Shown in pieces: positions 1-12,705 of a stretch of DNA of 64,000 bases (the stretch's first letter is position 1; each line of letters starts with the position of its first letter). A model generated the notes under the pieces. That model was not told the DNA's origin. It did no database searches and saw nothing but the letters and a program-made list of their open reading frames with translations. Source of the stretch: Liolophura sinensis. Taxonomy: Eukaryota; Mollusca; Polyplacophora; Chitonida; Chitonidae. The position numbers and the translations under genes are program-made. The stretch lies in contig NC_088300.1 of the NCBI RefSeq assembly GCF_032854445.1, forward strand, positions 67,742,984 through 67,806,983, given 5' to 3'.

Positions 1-283
1 CCATAACTTCATGCTAGCTTCAGCATCAACTCTATAGGAATACTTCGTTTCTATGGTAACACAGATGTTCACCAAGATGAAGATAACTTTTAATACCTTT
101 CTCAAATTTCATTTATCATGATGGCCAGGGAAGCATATCCCCTGTCAGGGTCTATATAGCATCCACAGATAACGAAAGACGAAAAGCTTGCACTGGTATA
201 CATGATATGTTCTCAGTCATGGTGCATGGGGTTAATGCACTGACGAGAAACAAACCACTGTAACAACGCAATTTGTAATAAAA

Positions 284-661
284 ACGCAATTTGTAATAAT
301 TATTATTACAAATTGCAAGAACTTTTTCATTTCAAGGAGAAAACGGAAAATTTCGTCTAAAGATGACCAAGCCTGACCTGACAGATGTCATGAATGGGGA
401 ATAATGACGATAGATTCCCTTAAGAATATATTTGCTATATATTGTGTTATTACGAACTGCGTTCCTCGCGCTAATGCCTTTGTACCAAAACGCAATTTGT
501 AATAATTATTAAAATTGCAACCCCAAAGGTGTCTTTGTGTAATAATTCTTTTCATTCAAGAAAACACTAGGAAATTTCATCTAACGATGAACAAGCCTGA
601 TCTGACAGATGTCATGAATTAGAATAATGGTGATAACTTCCTTTAAGAACACATTTGCAAC
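284..661. repeat. Diverged tandem duplication, two units of about 206-224 bp
   Basis: Two successive segments share the same order of landmarks. Each starts with ACGCAATTTGTAATAATTAT, continues through AAATTTCRTCTAA, has CAAGCCTGA and CTGACAGATGTCATGAAT, and ends with TTAAGAAYAYATTTGC. The first unit starts at 284 and the second at 488; the shared CAGATGTCATGAAT motif is offset by 224 bases because of small indels. No coding potential is apparent. Confidence 0.7.
286..316. repeat. Perfect 15-bp inverted repeat
   Basis: GCAATTTGTAATAAT is followed, after one base, by its exact reverse complement. The left arm recurs alone near 492, where the right arm is lost. It could be the tip of a foldback element. 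Confidence 0.75.
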
Positions 662-762
662 ACAGTTTGTGAAAATTTTACCAATGCGATCATTTATAAT
701 AAGGGTATGTGATGTTTACTGTGAGGGCGTCTGGTGGTTGTTGTGGAGGTTTTTTGATGTCA

Positions 763-812
763 CTCTCAGAGTGGCTGTTTGTAATATATATTACAAACTG
801 GCACTCCCAGAG
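763..812. repeat. Imperfect inverted repeat (hairpin)
   Basis: CTCTCAGAGTGGCTGTTTG pairs with the reverse complement of CAAACTGGCACTCCCAGAG across an AT core (TAATATATATTA), with about three mismatches. This could be the end of a small foldback transposon or a stand-alone hairpin. No matching second element was seen nearby. Confidence 0.6.
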
Positions 813-829
813 TAAGGTATGCATTATCT

Positions 830-1881
830 ATCTATAGGCCATTTCATGCTGATTCCAAATATGTGAACTATTCTTTTTTTCACACTTTTTAAATGAATAA
901 AATGCAAAGGAAGATTGACATTTTACGGTGGACATATTAGACCGTATTGAACAAGCTGAAGGAGTGTCACGTCACAGATTCTTTTTAGTTATACATGTAT
1001 ACTGTATACTTAAACTCCTCTGTTGGCTACATGTACGTGTAGATCAAGAAAGCCATATTTGGGATCTGCACGAAATTGTCTTTCAGATGATGTGTACTTT
1101 ATTTAAATGTGGCCTATTCCTTAAAAGCCTCTACTGAGCCAAGGGGAGTTGGATTAGATCACGCACTGCCTTTGCGCCCAGTGGCGGCATACGATGAGGA
1201 CGACTTGAATAAATGAGCCAGTGAGAACCCGCTATTTTCGGATAGGTTGAAAATATAAAACAAAATTACAAACCTTACAAAGATGATAATAGTCATGAAC
1301 TTGCAATGGGTTATGATATATAAGTGGGCTGGGTTCTTTAGGCGTTATTAGGCATCTGAGTGAAGAGCAGCCTTAGTAAAAGCGTTGGTACGTGTTGAAA
1401 TAACCCCAACTAGCGCCCATGTAGTGATTCTTAGCGGATCTGGCTCCGGATTCTATCGAGCTTGAGCCTGTAAACCAAACACAATTAAAACCCATTACGT
1501 GTTGTCGATCGTTCTGATTACACAACCCGTTGTAGTGTCCGAATAGAGTTGCCTGTAATAGAGTGTTCTGTGGTTTGTGTTAGGGGCGGTTCTATAGAAG
1601 CATTTGTATGCGTATACGGATCGAAGCTCGCACCTGACTCGTCACGGTCTAATACACTCGTTTCGATAAGACTCCTTTATGGAAAATTAACTTGTCACAC
1701 GAGAGCGATGGCCGGTGGCCTAATATACCAATAATGGTACTGTTTGATTACTTGACATTACGTGTGCGCATGCGTTGTAGACTTTAATTTCTCCACCAAG
1801 CGAGGTTGAAACTCAGCCAGGGACCATCAATGTCTCTTTCTTCGCTCCATGTTTGATTTTTTTTTTGTTTTCTTTGGAGTT
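830..1881. other. Unassigned DNA
   Basis: No supported gene. The open frames here (up to 69 codons) show no family motif and no convincing splice context. CpG-containing unique-looking sequence occurs around 1380-1640. Confidence 0.4.
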
Positions 1882-1980
1882 ACCCAAGGATATTTTTCTT
1901 ATACGATGGCGTATAATATATATGACGGAGGAAACCCGACAGAGCCTGGGTGAAACAAACGACCATCCGCAGGAGGATGG
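1882..1980 (-). mobile_element. SINE family A, partial and diverged
   Basis: The 3' half of SINE A in reverse orientation: ACCCAAGGATATTTTTCTTATACGATGGC, then GGAGGAAACCCGACAGAGCC and GACCATCCGCAG. It is strongly diverged, so probably an old copy. Confidence 0.6.
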
Positions 1981-3958
1981 TAGATCTCTGTGTACTACGT
2001 CATTATTTGATGGTCTGAGCGTCACTAGAAAAGCAAACTAAATTAAGAGAACCACCCGTCTTATTTTAGTAGTATAATATACAACACCTTTGACTATAGC
2101 GAAGATGGAATACCCATCTTCAGTCGTGAGACAATCTCCGCCCAGAGTACACGGGCGTGTATCCTTTCCCCAATATAGCTACATGTAGAAAAAAAACGCA
2201 ATGCACTAAATTCGAGAAGCTTATGTCGAACGTTTCCCGCTATACATATGAATGTCATAAAAACCTCATTGAGCCCAAGCTCACAGACGCTTCCGCCTGT
2301 ATCGAGCACCGCTTTGTGGAGCGACCGAACATACAAACATCTCATTCTGGTTACAGAACCAATGCACCACTCGAGCTACACAGATCGTTTAAGTGTGTAC
2401 CCTATGTGAACCAAGACGGTGTCATGCTGTATTCTTAGAACGCCTCCCCTAAAAGCCAATCATACTGTTATAGCTACACAGAGCTGGGTTGGGCTTTCTT
2501 ACTGTCATTGCTATCACTGAAAGCACCGACTATCTGCACCGCAGTTTAGCAGTTTAGTTCTTCGTCATTCCATTCCCATAATTATTTAAATCAACAAAAG
2601 AAGAACTTTTTTGACATCGCTAGCTCAATTAAAAAATGTCTGGTGCTATACGACATTCTTTGCTGGTATGAAGCCTCACTGCGCAGTTTGCCTCCAGGGA
2701 AGCTAACGGTTTATTTCGAACTCTGTCTTCTGTGTCGCTCTTTCATTTGCTAACATGTTCGCTGAGAGCAGCCATTATGTTGTCCATGACGGCAGGTATC
2801 TCGTTAGTCGCTGTGATCCAATATCAGCTGAAGGACTGATAACGTTTACTGTGTGGTACCAGGGAACCAGCCTTTGACAGCAACCAGTATCAACGCACGG
2901 GTCAAGGTCGTATACGGCGGGGATGCCAATCAATGTTCTGACGTCACACGAAATCGATCTTGTTTTTCAGACTCCTGGTGTATGAGCGTTTTTTTTTTCT
3001 TTTTGTTTGTTTTTTTTTTTGTTTGTTTTGTCGCGTGGCCGGCAAAACCATGCCACTGAGTTCTGAGAACACACGCCACCTGTATTTGGGATGACTTCCT
3101 GTCTCTGTTTTTGGGCTTTGGACATTTCTTAGCCTTATGATTCCGGCGTGGAGGCTTTGTCGAGTACTTGGCTAATAAACCGACTTGAGCTTCTCTAATG
3201 AGGCTCATGTATTCTTCACGGCTCTTTCCGGTGGCTATATATTGATTGTGAATACTGCATGGAGCTCGGAAGTCGGATCGGGGGCAAACCGTTCCAAACC
3301 TGCAATCTTTGAAAGTTTCTACACGACGTAATCCCCGTTTAAGGCGCTACAAGCAATGGTTACTACTAGACGTATCATTAATACTAAATGCCAGTTCCAG
3401 GATTGAACGCCACGTTAAATTACAAAATCACTAATCTATATGGCAATTGGTGTATGGTCAAATTTGTATTTATTTACTCACTTAGTTACAGCTGTCTTGT
3501 TTGTAAGTTGGGCTGTCATGCATCGTCTACTCTTCACACGTGACTTGATGGTTGTGTTGCTAGGCGGAAGTCCACAGCCTAAACCCGGAAGTTGGAGGCG
3601 CCTGAGACGAGAAAACCGTCCATACCGAGAAGGTCCTGAATGTCCTAGATGTTCAAATAGCGATCGATTTTTGATGATCAGTCGCACGCAATCTAAATAT
3701 GAAACACTCACCCCGCGGCGTCTATACTTAACCAAAATTCTACTTCCTTTGTTGGGACAACGTCCAGAGGTCAACTATCTGAGGAGTTCTCGCGACATTG
3801 CGATCGGCTTGGCTTTCAGTCACTTGCTCCACTTTTGAGACATTCATTTTCCGCACATGTAGCAGCAGAATAACTAGACACCTACCTATTCAGATCGACA
3901 TATTAAATAAATAACCCACATCAACACGGGCTTGCGACTATGTTTATTTCTTGATGTG
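1981..3958. other. Unassigned DNA with T-rich tract
   Basis: No supported gene. A T/G-rich low-complexity tract lies at about 2990-3030. Open frames at 2094-2438 and 2853-3208 look like chance frames. Confidence 0.4.
3440..3838 (+). other. 132-codon open frame, possible retroelement remnant
   Basis: An ATG-to-stop open frame of 132 codons. It contains a hydrophobic N-terminal stretch, then VVLLGGSPQPKPGSW and a short CPRC pair. The LLxGDxxxNPGP-like shape resembles the 2A-like segment near the start of ORFs in some non-LTR retrotransposons, but the Asp and the final Asn-Pro-Gly-Pro are not kept. No reverse transcriptase or endonuclease sequence follows, and a SINE fragment lies only 120 bases downstream. 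Most likely a chance frame or a very small remnant; I assign no function. Confidence 0.15.
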
Positions 3959-4197
3959 ACTGATGTTTTACACGCGTAGTCAAAAAAAATTTCATTTATA
4001 CGACGGTGGTCAGCATTATGGTGGAAAAAAGCGAGCGGAGCCCGGGGGAAACCGACGACCATCCGAAGACTGCTGAGAGACCTTCTCACACGTACGGTCG
4101 GAGAGGAAGGCAGCATGAGCTGAACTTGAACTCACAGCTCCTGGGTCATTGCACCGGCCTGGCACGCTAACCACCCCATCCACGGAGGGCCCTAATT
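3959..4197 (-). mobile_element. SINE family A, nearly full length, diverged
   Basis: Reads from the 3' tail (GATGTTTTACACGCGTAGTC, ATTTCATTTATACGACGGTGG) through GGAGCCCGGGGGAAACC and GGTCGGAGAGGAAGGCAGC to a degraded tRNA-like head (CCACCCCATCCACGGAGGGCC). The central domain is well kept; the head has lost a segment containing part of the box B side. Confidence 0.8.
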
Positions 4198-4681
4198 TCG
4201 ACTAAACGACAAGGTCACATGTCAGACTGAAAGCAAATGCATACACCAGCTTATAGCCTCAAGAACTTTTGGAATGTTAATCATATATGACTTGCAAGAT
4301 CCATGAAAAGCTGAAGGCCCTGTCAAAGTTTTAGCATCTTCAGAGTGTAGGTACAAGTAGATAAACAACCTGAAAACCTAGCTATAGACGAAAATATTTC
4401 ATATCATCATTAAATGGTAATTTTACACCATCTTTGTCATGGTTGTGTGAAACCTTGTAATACACGCGCACAAATCGGTGTTTTAACGGAATACCGTTTC
4501 CTTTACAATATCTACTCGGCTCCAAGCTCACTTACCATTGTTCTCTTGCAATGAATTAATGATTTACTGCATTACTAGTTTATCCACAAAGGCAGAATGA
4601 ACAATAGAAAACAAAGGTTATACACACCGGAATTAATTTAGGCGGGAAAGGGTCCGTATGGTTGATATAAACTCAAAAAAT

Positions 4682-4911
4682 TAATCTGTTCATTTTCATA
4701 GAAAATTTTGTTGTCTGCATGAATGATGCTAGAATGTATTCTGTTATTATAACATAATACTGTATCTTATTCAACAGAAGATCCTGTTAGTGAATATAAC
4801 CCTAATGTTATATATGTGTTATACTTAACTGAATACTCTGCTGTGATAACAGAATACATTTAGCATCACTCAGACAACAGATTTTCTGTTAAAAACTATA
4901 CAGATAAATTT
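4682..4911. mobile_element. MITE-like foldback element
   Basis: Two imperfect terminal inverted repeats of about 65-70 bases: left 4682-4750 (TTGTTGTCTGCATGAATGAT, GCTAGAATGTATTCTGTTAT) and right 4842-4910, whose reverse complement reads CTGTTGTCTGAGTGATGCTA then AATGTATTCTGTTATCAC. The loop of about 90 bases is AT-rich and non-coding. A clear target-site duplication was not resolved. The form fits a non-autonomous DNA transposon. Confidence 0.65.
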
Positions 4912-5097
4912 TGAAGTGGATCATTACATGCATTCGTATGAAAGGGACAGAGCAGAAGGCGAACGTTTTAGGTCTCGTAGGTGGGCCTAAATGTTAATCA
5001 CATCCCAGTTCCAGTACCGATAATGGTATAACATATTTCACAGTTTTAATCAATTGTATTTAATTTTTATCTGATTGGTTATTTCATTTATATATTT

Positions 5098-5183
5098 GAT
5101 AGTGTTTTACGCCGTACTCAAGAATATTTCAAATATACACCGGCCGCCAGAGTTATGGTGGAGGAAACTGGGCACAGCCAGGG
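5098..5183 (-). mobile_element. SINE family A, 3' fragment
   Basis: GTGTTTTACGCCGTACTCAA, AGAATATTTCA, then GGCCGCCAGAGTTATGGTGG and GGGCACAGCCAGGG. Only the 3' half of the element is present. Confidence 0.7.
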
Positions 5184-5475
5184 AGCAATCCAAAAGTAAA
5201 AAGTTAGAAAGGATTACACGTTGTGGGATTGATACAAAATTATAATGATTTTGAATACCAACCTGAGTTAGTACTTCTTCAATATGGCATATAACCGTTT
5301 AGGTTCGTCTGGGATTCATCATGTATCATAGTAGTGTGGTGTAATAACGTTGTTGATCAGTAAGACATAGCCCCAGATATAGATAATGCAATAAACTGTA
5401 CTGTTTGTAAGTACAAGCGGGGAGAAGGCATCAGCCCTAACATTCATCTCCGGTTATATTCTTGTTTGTTTTTTT

Positions 5476-5507
5476 GGGGGGGGGAGTAGGTGGGGGGGGG
5501 GGGGGGG
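5476..5507 (+). repeat. G9 and G16 runs
   Basis: Nine consecutive G, a seven-base spacer (AGTAGGT), then sixteen consecutive G. Low-complexity DNA with quadruplex-forming potential. Exact run lengths may be affected by sequencing. Confidence 0.8.
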
Positions 5508-8500
5508 TAGCGTAGGGAGCATTGAGCACATATTTTATTAGGTATTATCTTACCGGGTATGACCTATTAGGAACTGTTTGCTTGTTCACGCTGATATCTT
5601 AAGCCGCATTTATTGTGGAAGATAAATGGAACGCAAGCTATTAACTATCTTCCTCCGTTTGAATTTATCTTCTGTTAACGATGTCACTTAGATAGTCATT
5701 TCTTCACATATAGCACTTCTGAGAATTGAACTGCACATCAGAAAGATTTACAATGAATTATTCAAATCGGAATTCCCATGTTGAATCACTCATTTTTTAA
5801 AAATTCTGAACAACTGAGGGCTTGAAGTTTATTCAAGACAACTGCATTTGTTTGGGGGTTTTTTATGATAGAGCTTAAGCTTGTCAGAATAACAGAGGAG
5901 AGTGTACAGGGTACGTTTTTGACGACTTCTTTGGGGAATCTCACGAAGGATCTGATTGCCCTGACTTTGCTATTTAATGCCGGCTGTACGTATCCGTCAA
6001 TATCCGGCGTCCAGAATTCTGAATGTCAAGGTAACCTTGCTACTGGAGCATACTTGGGCTGTAATCGAAATCATTCTTCTTCATTCTGGTGGCAGCTGCA
6101 CCGGATGGATTAATGGGGCCTGTAGGCACAGGAGGCAATTAAATTTGGCGGTAGTCCGGAGATTTAACCAATTAATAAATATAGCTCAGCTGAAACAGTC
6201 TCAAGGAATTCAAATTGTTCTATAAAGCTTTACATGCGCGGACTTGACACATCAGCTAAAGAAAACACAAAAAGGCGGGATTATATTCCCACTGCAGTAA
6301 ATCATGACATTAGCAAATTGGTCTATCTCACAAAGAGATGATCATGAAAGCTCGGTTAACACCAATGACGACACGCTTATACCCATTGCGCATGTCACCG
6401 CAGAGCATTCGAGTACTCAGACGGTTTCTGTATGCTTTTACCAAACGTAAAAAGATATGTCTTGTGCGGTGTGACATTGAAAATAAGACATTAGTCTAAA
6501 TAGTAGTAAACATCAGTAAAAACGTATAAACCTTAGCTAACCGAAATGTGTTTTATCCCACATACGTCAGTTTAAGAAGAAGCTTCGATGTCATTTGACA
6601 TTTCTGAACATAAAGCCATTTTAACAGAGAAAGGCAGTTGACCACTGTTAGGGTGTAGTTCAAGCCTGTGGGCCCATTTAGAATACGACGCGTTCTTGCG
6701 ACACACCCAAGAATGAGTTGTGTATACAGTATAGTGGAGACTGGATCACATGTCATCAATCGATTCCACGGGTCTCGGGGGTTACACCGGCTCTCCGCAT
6801 GAGGACCGTTGCCGACCACGTGGACACTGCTCCTGAGGACGTGACCTCGATTGGAGTGGCTGGGACCGTCACTGCCCATATCATATACGACAACCAGCTA
6901 GGGCATTCAATGGTCAGTCGGGCTTGACGGCAAGCTTGACCATCCTTGACGACGGCCTCTCTGTGGTTAACTGCCTTATGAGCTGAGCTGGGATATCGGT
7001 CAGTTGGCTGCCATGGCCACAATTTGAGCTTTGTAACTTAGTTAATACAATGACATCTTTAACAAGGCGTCGAGCGGACACATACGGAAATAGCAATGAA
7101 TCCCATGTGATTTGGAACGTTGACCAGGCCTATTTGTACCTTGAAACGCTTAAAGAGACAAGTCAAAGACTGTGGGAATTTGGAATTATGCAGAATATTA
7201 TATCCCTGAGAGTTTCTAAAAGTGATAAACTAATTTAACTGTATGAAGTAAAAGATTTTGTCTTGAATGAGATGCGGCAAAATCAAGGCTCAATATGGTC
7301 ACTTACAGCAAAGAACACAATTCATTAGACTCGGTACATAATATATATGGAGGCGAATTGCAGTGAAGTCTTTTGAAGCCAGACTGGTTGCTATTGATAA
7401 CCTATCGATGCCCTGATGTGGAAAAATTCGAACAAAGAAAGAAATATAAATAAAATCGCGGCGAACGCCGCTTTCGGGAGAACTGACCGTGCGGGGTCAT
7501 CGAAGGGGAATTTTATCTAATATTGAACTTGTATATATATAAATATTGATCGGTATTAATACCCAGAGTGTGTGCACTTTTCCCATTGGTACCTGAACAG
7601 TACATGCACACGGCTGTACAAATCCGCCATTGTCATCCTGGGTTCACACAAGGGTCAGTGTTCTTATATAGAAGCCGACTGCGTCACGCGCAGGGGGTGG
7701 CCCTACTATAGAAGTTACCAATACAATTAAGTGAGGGAGGTAATCGATCGATGCAGTGTTGCCCCGGTCAATCATTCTGGCCAGGCTAATGCCATTTGTT
7801 ACATGTCACAGTAATCTAGTCACGGGTGTATATTACACGCTCGCCTCGCCATTAAAATGACGCCCATATTCAGCAACGTATGGCGTCCCAGTTCAAAATT
7901 TTAATTCAGAACAAGTTGCTTACTTATATACTCAATAATTTAAGAACAAACTTTTTCCTTATCTTTTTTTTTGGACAGCAACAGTAAATCGGACGCAGCT
8001 GAGCTGTTCCGGTTATAATCCGTTTTAATACTAAACCAAACAGACGCTTCCCTTCCTGAAAACAAAGACATGCGTGTTAAACGCATCCTTATTCTCTACT
8101 ACTCCCCTCCCCCCCCCCCCCCCCACCCGCTCCAACGTCCATCCACCCTTATACGCATTCTAGTATGCTACTGCTTACTTTGTCGCGGCTCCCAGTCATT
8201 CACCTTGGCGAAGTATGACCTTGGTGAGATTTAATATGCATTTTGTATATACCCTGTCGAAATGTGCCTTGGTGACATTTTGAGATTTGTACATTGGTCA
8301 TGCCTAGACGAAATGTGCCTTGCACAACATTTACCTAACCGTGCTCTGGCCACGCTGAATCTTGCGAATTGCATATCCTTGTCGAGATTTCAGAAACTAT
8401 ATATTTGTCTCATTGCACTGGGGAATTGTAAATGTGTCACATAGTCTAGGAGAATCGTGCATTATAGTTATAATTTGGTGATGTGTCTAAGTAGGTGAAT

Positions 8501-10224
8501 TATGAAACATTTGACACGTATTTGTCAAGACTGTGTAATTCTTGAAATTGTGTGAAGCATTATTTGATTTATAATTTGTTTGAGCTTTGTGAAGTCTTGT
8601 CATATTTTCGCGCGTTCCGCGGCAATTAATTGTCGGATTGTTTTTATCTGTTCTTGAGGCCGTGTTAGCCTACATGTTCCTCCGCACAAATAATCAATTA
8701 ACATATACATGTTAATGCTAGTGGGATGGACACGAGAAATACTTAATGATAATCTAGGAGTGTTGAATCCATACATAAAGATAACAAACAATTGTTTTAA
8801 ACGTATTATTTTAAACTTCGGATGACGATTTACTGAACTAAGGTTTTCTCAGCTATAGAGTGCTTTCGCAATATAAAACGATTATTTCTCATGAAATGTA
8901 CATGTGCGAACAGTTTTCTTTGATGTGATGACACAACAGGGATATTCATCAAAGTTTACCCGAAAGAAGAGAGACGGAGACAATTGCACTAGCAAGGATA
9001 ATAATCCCAAAAACTTAAAAGGCTTCGTTCTCAGGGGAATACACGAGTCTGATACTTACCGAAAGCCAATAATCTGAGCTTTTTTTGTTAAATATAGAAA
9101 CATTGATTAGATTAGCGAATATAGGGAGTGTTTGCCAAAAATCTCCAGTATTATGCCTTAAAGCAATGTAGAAGACTTAACGTTTAAACTGCAAGTGCTG
9201 GAAATTTCATGATCAGAACAGGAAAGAACTTGAACTGTGAACCTCAAGAAAAAATACAAAATCATTAAATATATGTACGCAAGTTTCATGTATGCGCTTT
9301 CAAACAGGACAAGTAGTTGTAAAAGAGACACGTGTAAAGCTATACACGATTGAACATAGGCTCTCAATATATCGCAGTCATTAGATAGAAAAAGAATCCT
9401 GCAATTGCGAAAGTGTTTAAACATCGCCTTTCAGGTGGAACCGTTATTACAACCAGAGGAATTACTCAATTTAATTTGTAATTCCCGATATTGTAGGAAA
9501 GCAAGGTTGGTCTTTAATTTGGTGTTGTGGTGCCATTATCGGGTTATTCAAGACGAATATACAACATGTAATGAGCTTTAATAAGGTCATCAGTTAATAC
9601 AGCTTGCCTTACGTAAAGTTTTGGCAAACCCTGTGGCTATCAACGTCAGTTTTTGGCTGACGAGGGCGCACAATACAACAATACCCAGCCTGCTTGTTAG
9701 ATTATCCCCTTCTCCCTTTGTGTTGACCCACTAGCCGAATTTTCTGCCAATCGTTGGTCATAAGCTAGAATGTCCAGTGCAAAGTGTGTGTGTTTAAACT
9801 TGCTTCGGCACACGGGCAGCAGTAGGAAGCCTGGACACCCGGACTACCAGCTGTAAGAACAGTTGGCTTAACGGACTGTGTTCTCAGCGATTAGAGCCTG
9901 GCGGTGGATTTCCGCTAAGACGGACTTGACGGTTAGAGCATGGAATCCGTTCACCCGATGATGGGATTACGGCACCAGTGCCGTCAATTAATCCGCTAGC
10001 CAAGGCCGTATCTGACCCTGGCTTGAGACGGGGGTCTTAGTTCAGCACTAAATCCGGAAAAACAACGGGCAGATGGGAGTGAGAGTCGAGGTGGTGGGGG
10101 GGCGGGGGAGGACGGGGAGATCATGGCGGAAAAGGCGATCAATTGCTAGCGCCCGTAAAATGTCATCATCGAAGAAACAGAACAATGAGTTATATGTTAA
10201 CAACAGTAATGGCTCGTTTAATTG
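5508..10224. other. 4.7 kb of unassigned DNA
   Basis: No supported gene. Two GC-richer islands (about 6690-6960 and 9700-10040) contain overlapping open frames on both strands but no recognisable motif or convincing splice pair. A C16 run lies at about 8109-8124 and a GCGGCG-AA-CGCCGC hairpin at about 7459. No SINE A copy was seen, in contrast with the right half of the window. Confidence 0.4.
8109..8124 (+). repeat. C16 homopolymer
   Basis: Sixteen consecutive C, followed by ACCC; low complexity only. Confidence 0.8.
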
Positions 10225-10351
10225 ACAACCTGTGGATGGTCGTGGGTTTTCCCCGGGCTGTACCTGGTTTCCTTTCATCCCAATACTAGCCGCCGTCGTA
10301 TAAATGAAAGGTTCTTGGGTAAGACGTAACCAATCAAATAAATAATTAAAT
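10225..10351 (+). mobile_element. SINE family A, 5'-truncated
   Basis: Begins at AACCTGTGGATGGTCGTGGG, runs through CCCCGGGCTGTACCTGG and GCCGCCGTCGTATAAATGAA, and ends in AACCAATCAAATAAATAATT. The tRNA-like head is absent. Confidence 0.8.
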
Positions 10352-11397
10352 AGATTTGTCAACTGCTACATGCATGTTCATGCGCAAATAAACAGGCCTT
10401 GAAAAGGCCTTGTACAATTATTCAACGATGCATGAGGGTAACTCACCTTTTTTTTTTTTAAAATTGCAAATACAGTACCCCGAGGCGATACATTAGCTAG
10501 TACATATCTTTCAGTATTCAAAATGATGTTTAGTCTATATGCATTACTTCTTTGCTTATAAGAAAAACTCCTTAGGTGATATAAGGTTAAAAAGAGCGTC
10601 TTTTCCTTTAGCATTATTACATGAATAATAAGTATTCTTGCCGAATGACGATTCCGCTTATGGAATATGTACATGTTTTAGTGTCCATGCTTATTTGAAT
10701 GCCGGTGATTTGTACACGGTGTGTCTCTATCTGAAGTATATATATGTATACGGACGTCAAACTGACAGAGTGATAAGTTGTCGTGGACAATGTATGGGGT
10801 ACTTGTCCCGGCACATTTCTGATTGTGTGTATCTATACCTATGCAAAAGCCGTCTACCTGTTAATTGGGGTTTCAAACGCGCCACAGACCAAAATAAATC
10901 ACCTATAATTTCGTCTGTTCACCACCTGGGTCCGTATTTATTATATAAGTGGCTATATATCGTAGATTTTTGACGATCGGCGCAATCCAATCGAATCTTA
11001 GCATTTAGAATCATTTAAACATTAAAGCAGTACATTTGCGAGTCTGATATTTACTGGATGCCAACAATCTGAGCTATTCTTAGTAAATACAGAAAATATG
11101 AATTGATTGGAGAAAAAGGATTTTTTCCTCCAGAACAGCCTGTTTAATCAACGTAAGACTAAAGTCATTAATTGCACTTGCTGAAAAAACCACACTCAGA
11201 ACAGGAAAGTGCTTAAACTAAGGTTGGTACTTTGCTCTGCAAAGATGAATCTGCCTACAAACTTGCGAGAACAACACATCTTAAGACTTTGATAATTATG
11301 GACCCTGTTCTCGTACAGCTGCCGAGAACACAGCATTTGACCGCGAAAGGATACATATATGCCTGTTGTCACAGTGTGCATACTTATTCGTGAAACA
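10352..11397. other. Unassigned DNA
   Basis: No supported gene. Frames of 98-111 codons on both strands at 10378-10973 are AT-rich and motif-free. Confidence 0.4.
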
Positions 11398-11608
11398 GGG
11401 GTCTCCGTGGCCCAGTTGATTAGCTCGCTAGCGCAGCGTAATGACCCAGAAGCCTCTCACCAATGCGGTCGCTTTGAGTTCAAGTCCAGCTCATGCTGGC
11501 TTTCCTCTCCGGTCCTCTCTTCTGCCCGGTTTCCTCCAACCACACTACTGGCCGCCGTCGTATAAGTAAAATATTCTTGAGTACGGCGTAAAATACCAAT
11601 CAAATAAA
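11398..11608 (+). mobile_element. SINE family A with 13-bp target-site duplication
   Basis: The copy starts with a tRNA-like head (GGGTCTCCGTGGCCCAGTTG; box B-like GAGTTCAAGTCC) and ends in CCAATCAAATAAA. It is flanked by identical 13-mers TATTCGTGAAACA at 11385-11397 and 11609-11621. At 211 bases it is shorter than the 270-280-base copies because about 60 bases of the central domain are deleted. The intact duplication shows a bona fide retroposed insertion. Confidence 0.92.
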
Positions 11609-12640
11609 TATTCGTGAAACATGTTTCAAAGTCACGGATATATCAAGGTACAGTAGTTCTTCAACGGCCCTGTGTCACACTTCGAATACAGCTTAGGTCA
11701 GATTTCTCTAGACTCGTATACACAATTTCCTCGCCCATGCACCAAATTAAATAAATAAAATCATGCATTTGCAAACGTTTTTTCTCCATAGGGTACCGCT
11801 CTAGAGATTTTGTGGCAAGTACGAATATAAACTCGCTGACAGGATAAGATGTTTGGTGTGATTATATGAAAGGAAGCCACTGTTTTCATTGCTGTGCCTT
11901 GGAGCTATATTTACTTGCTTCATTATTTAGAGGCCTTTCGTAACGGTGCCTTTCACCTGATCCCAATAATCAGATTGGTTTGTGATTATTATGGTTAACC
12001 CTTATAATCCTCATCAATACAACTGCCTTTAAGGCCTCTTCATTGTATAGCCATAAGGCTGGCTCTCCCTGTTTGTTCTGTATACGTGTACAATAGAAAA
12101 CGTTAAAAAAAGCCGGAATAAATATGATTTACACTGCTATTCACGTCACAACTTCACACATGGTCCCCTAAAAAGGCGACTTCAAATACATACCTTTCGT
12201 CTAATCCACTGAGTTATTTTAAGAAGGTGTATGAATGTTCAGAAAAATTACCGATAATTTTTTCCTCTCTATATATCTACATGCTGTGGTTATTTCAGGA
12301 AATTAAGCCGTTTGTTCATAAACTAAAGGTGAAATAAATAAATAAATATAACTTGCAGCAATGTCTTAACAAAGGTTGTCCAAGTATGAGCTGTTGTAAA
12401 ATGAAAAACAAATCTCTTGGGAGATATTGGTGATAATTACAAAAGTACCCAAAGTTACAAAATTGGTTCAAAATTGGCTTTCGATTATATTTTAAATTTC
12501 TCTCAGTTATACCGTTTTGTTATATGTAACGTATATGTTCATTTTCATGAAGAATTACTGAGTGTTATAGTGCTTTGGGTATATCAGGCTGTCTACACTT
12601 GATATCCCCCACATGTGTATATAGCTCATAATGACAGACT

Positions 12641-12705
12641 GATAGCTTAATGGTCCCCTGCTGATTGTTATCACGAACGCTCTAGGTTTGAAATCTAATT
12701 AGATG
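12641..12705 (+). repeat. tRNA-like sequence, possible SINE head
   Basis: TAGCTTAATGGT resembles a polymerase III box A and GGTTTGAAATC a degraded box B about 45 bases later. Acceptor-stem pairing is not evident, so it is not a functional tRNA gene. It may be the head of another SINE. Confidence 0.3.

Noticed and set aside
6553-7022. Overlapping 108-, 69- and 88-codon frames in a GC-richer island
   Set aside because: Open on both strands because of higher GC; no motif and no splice evidence.
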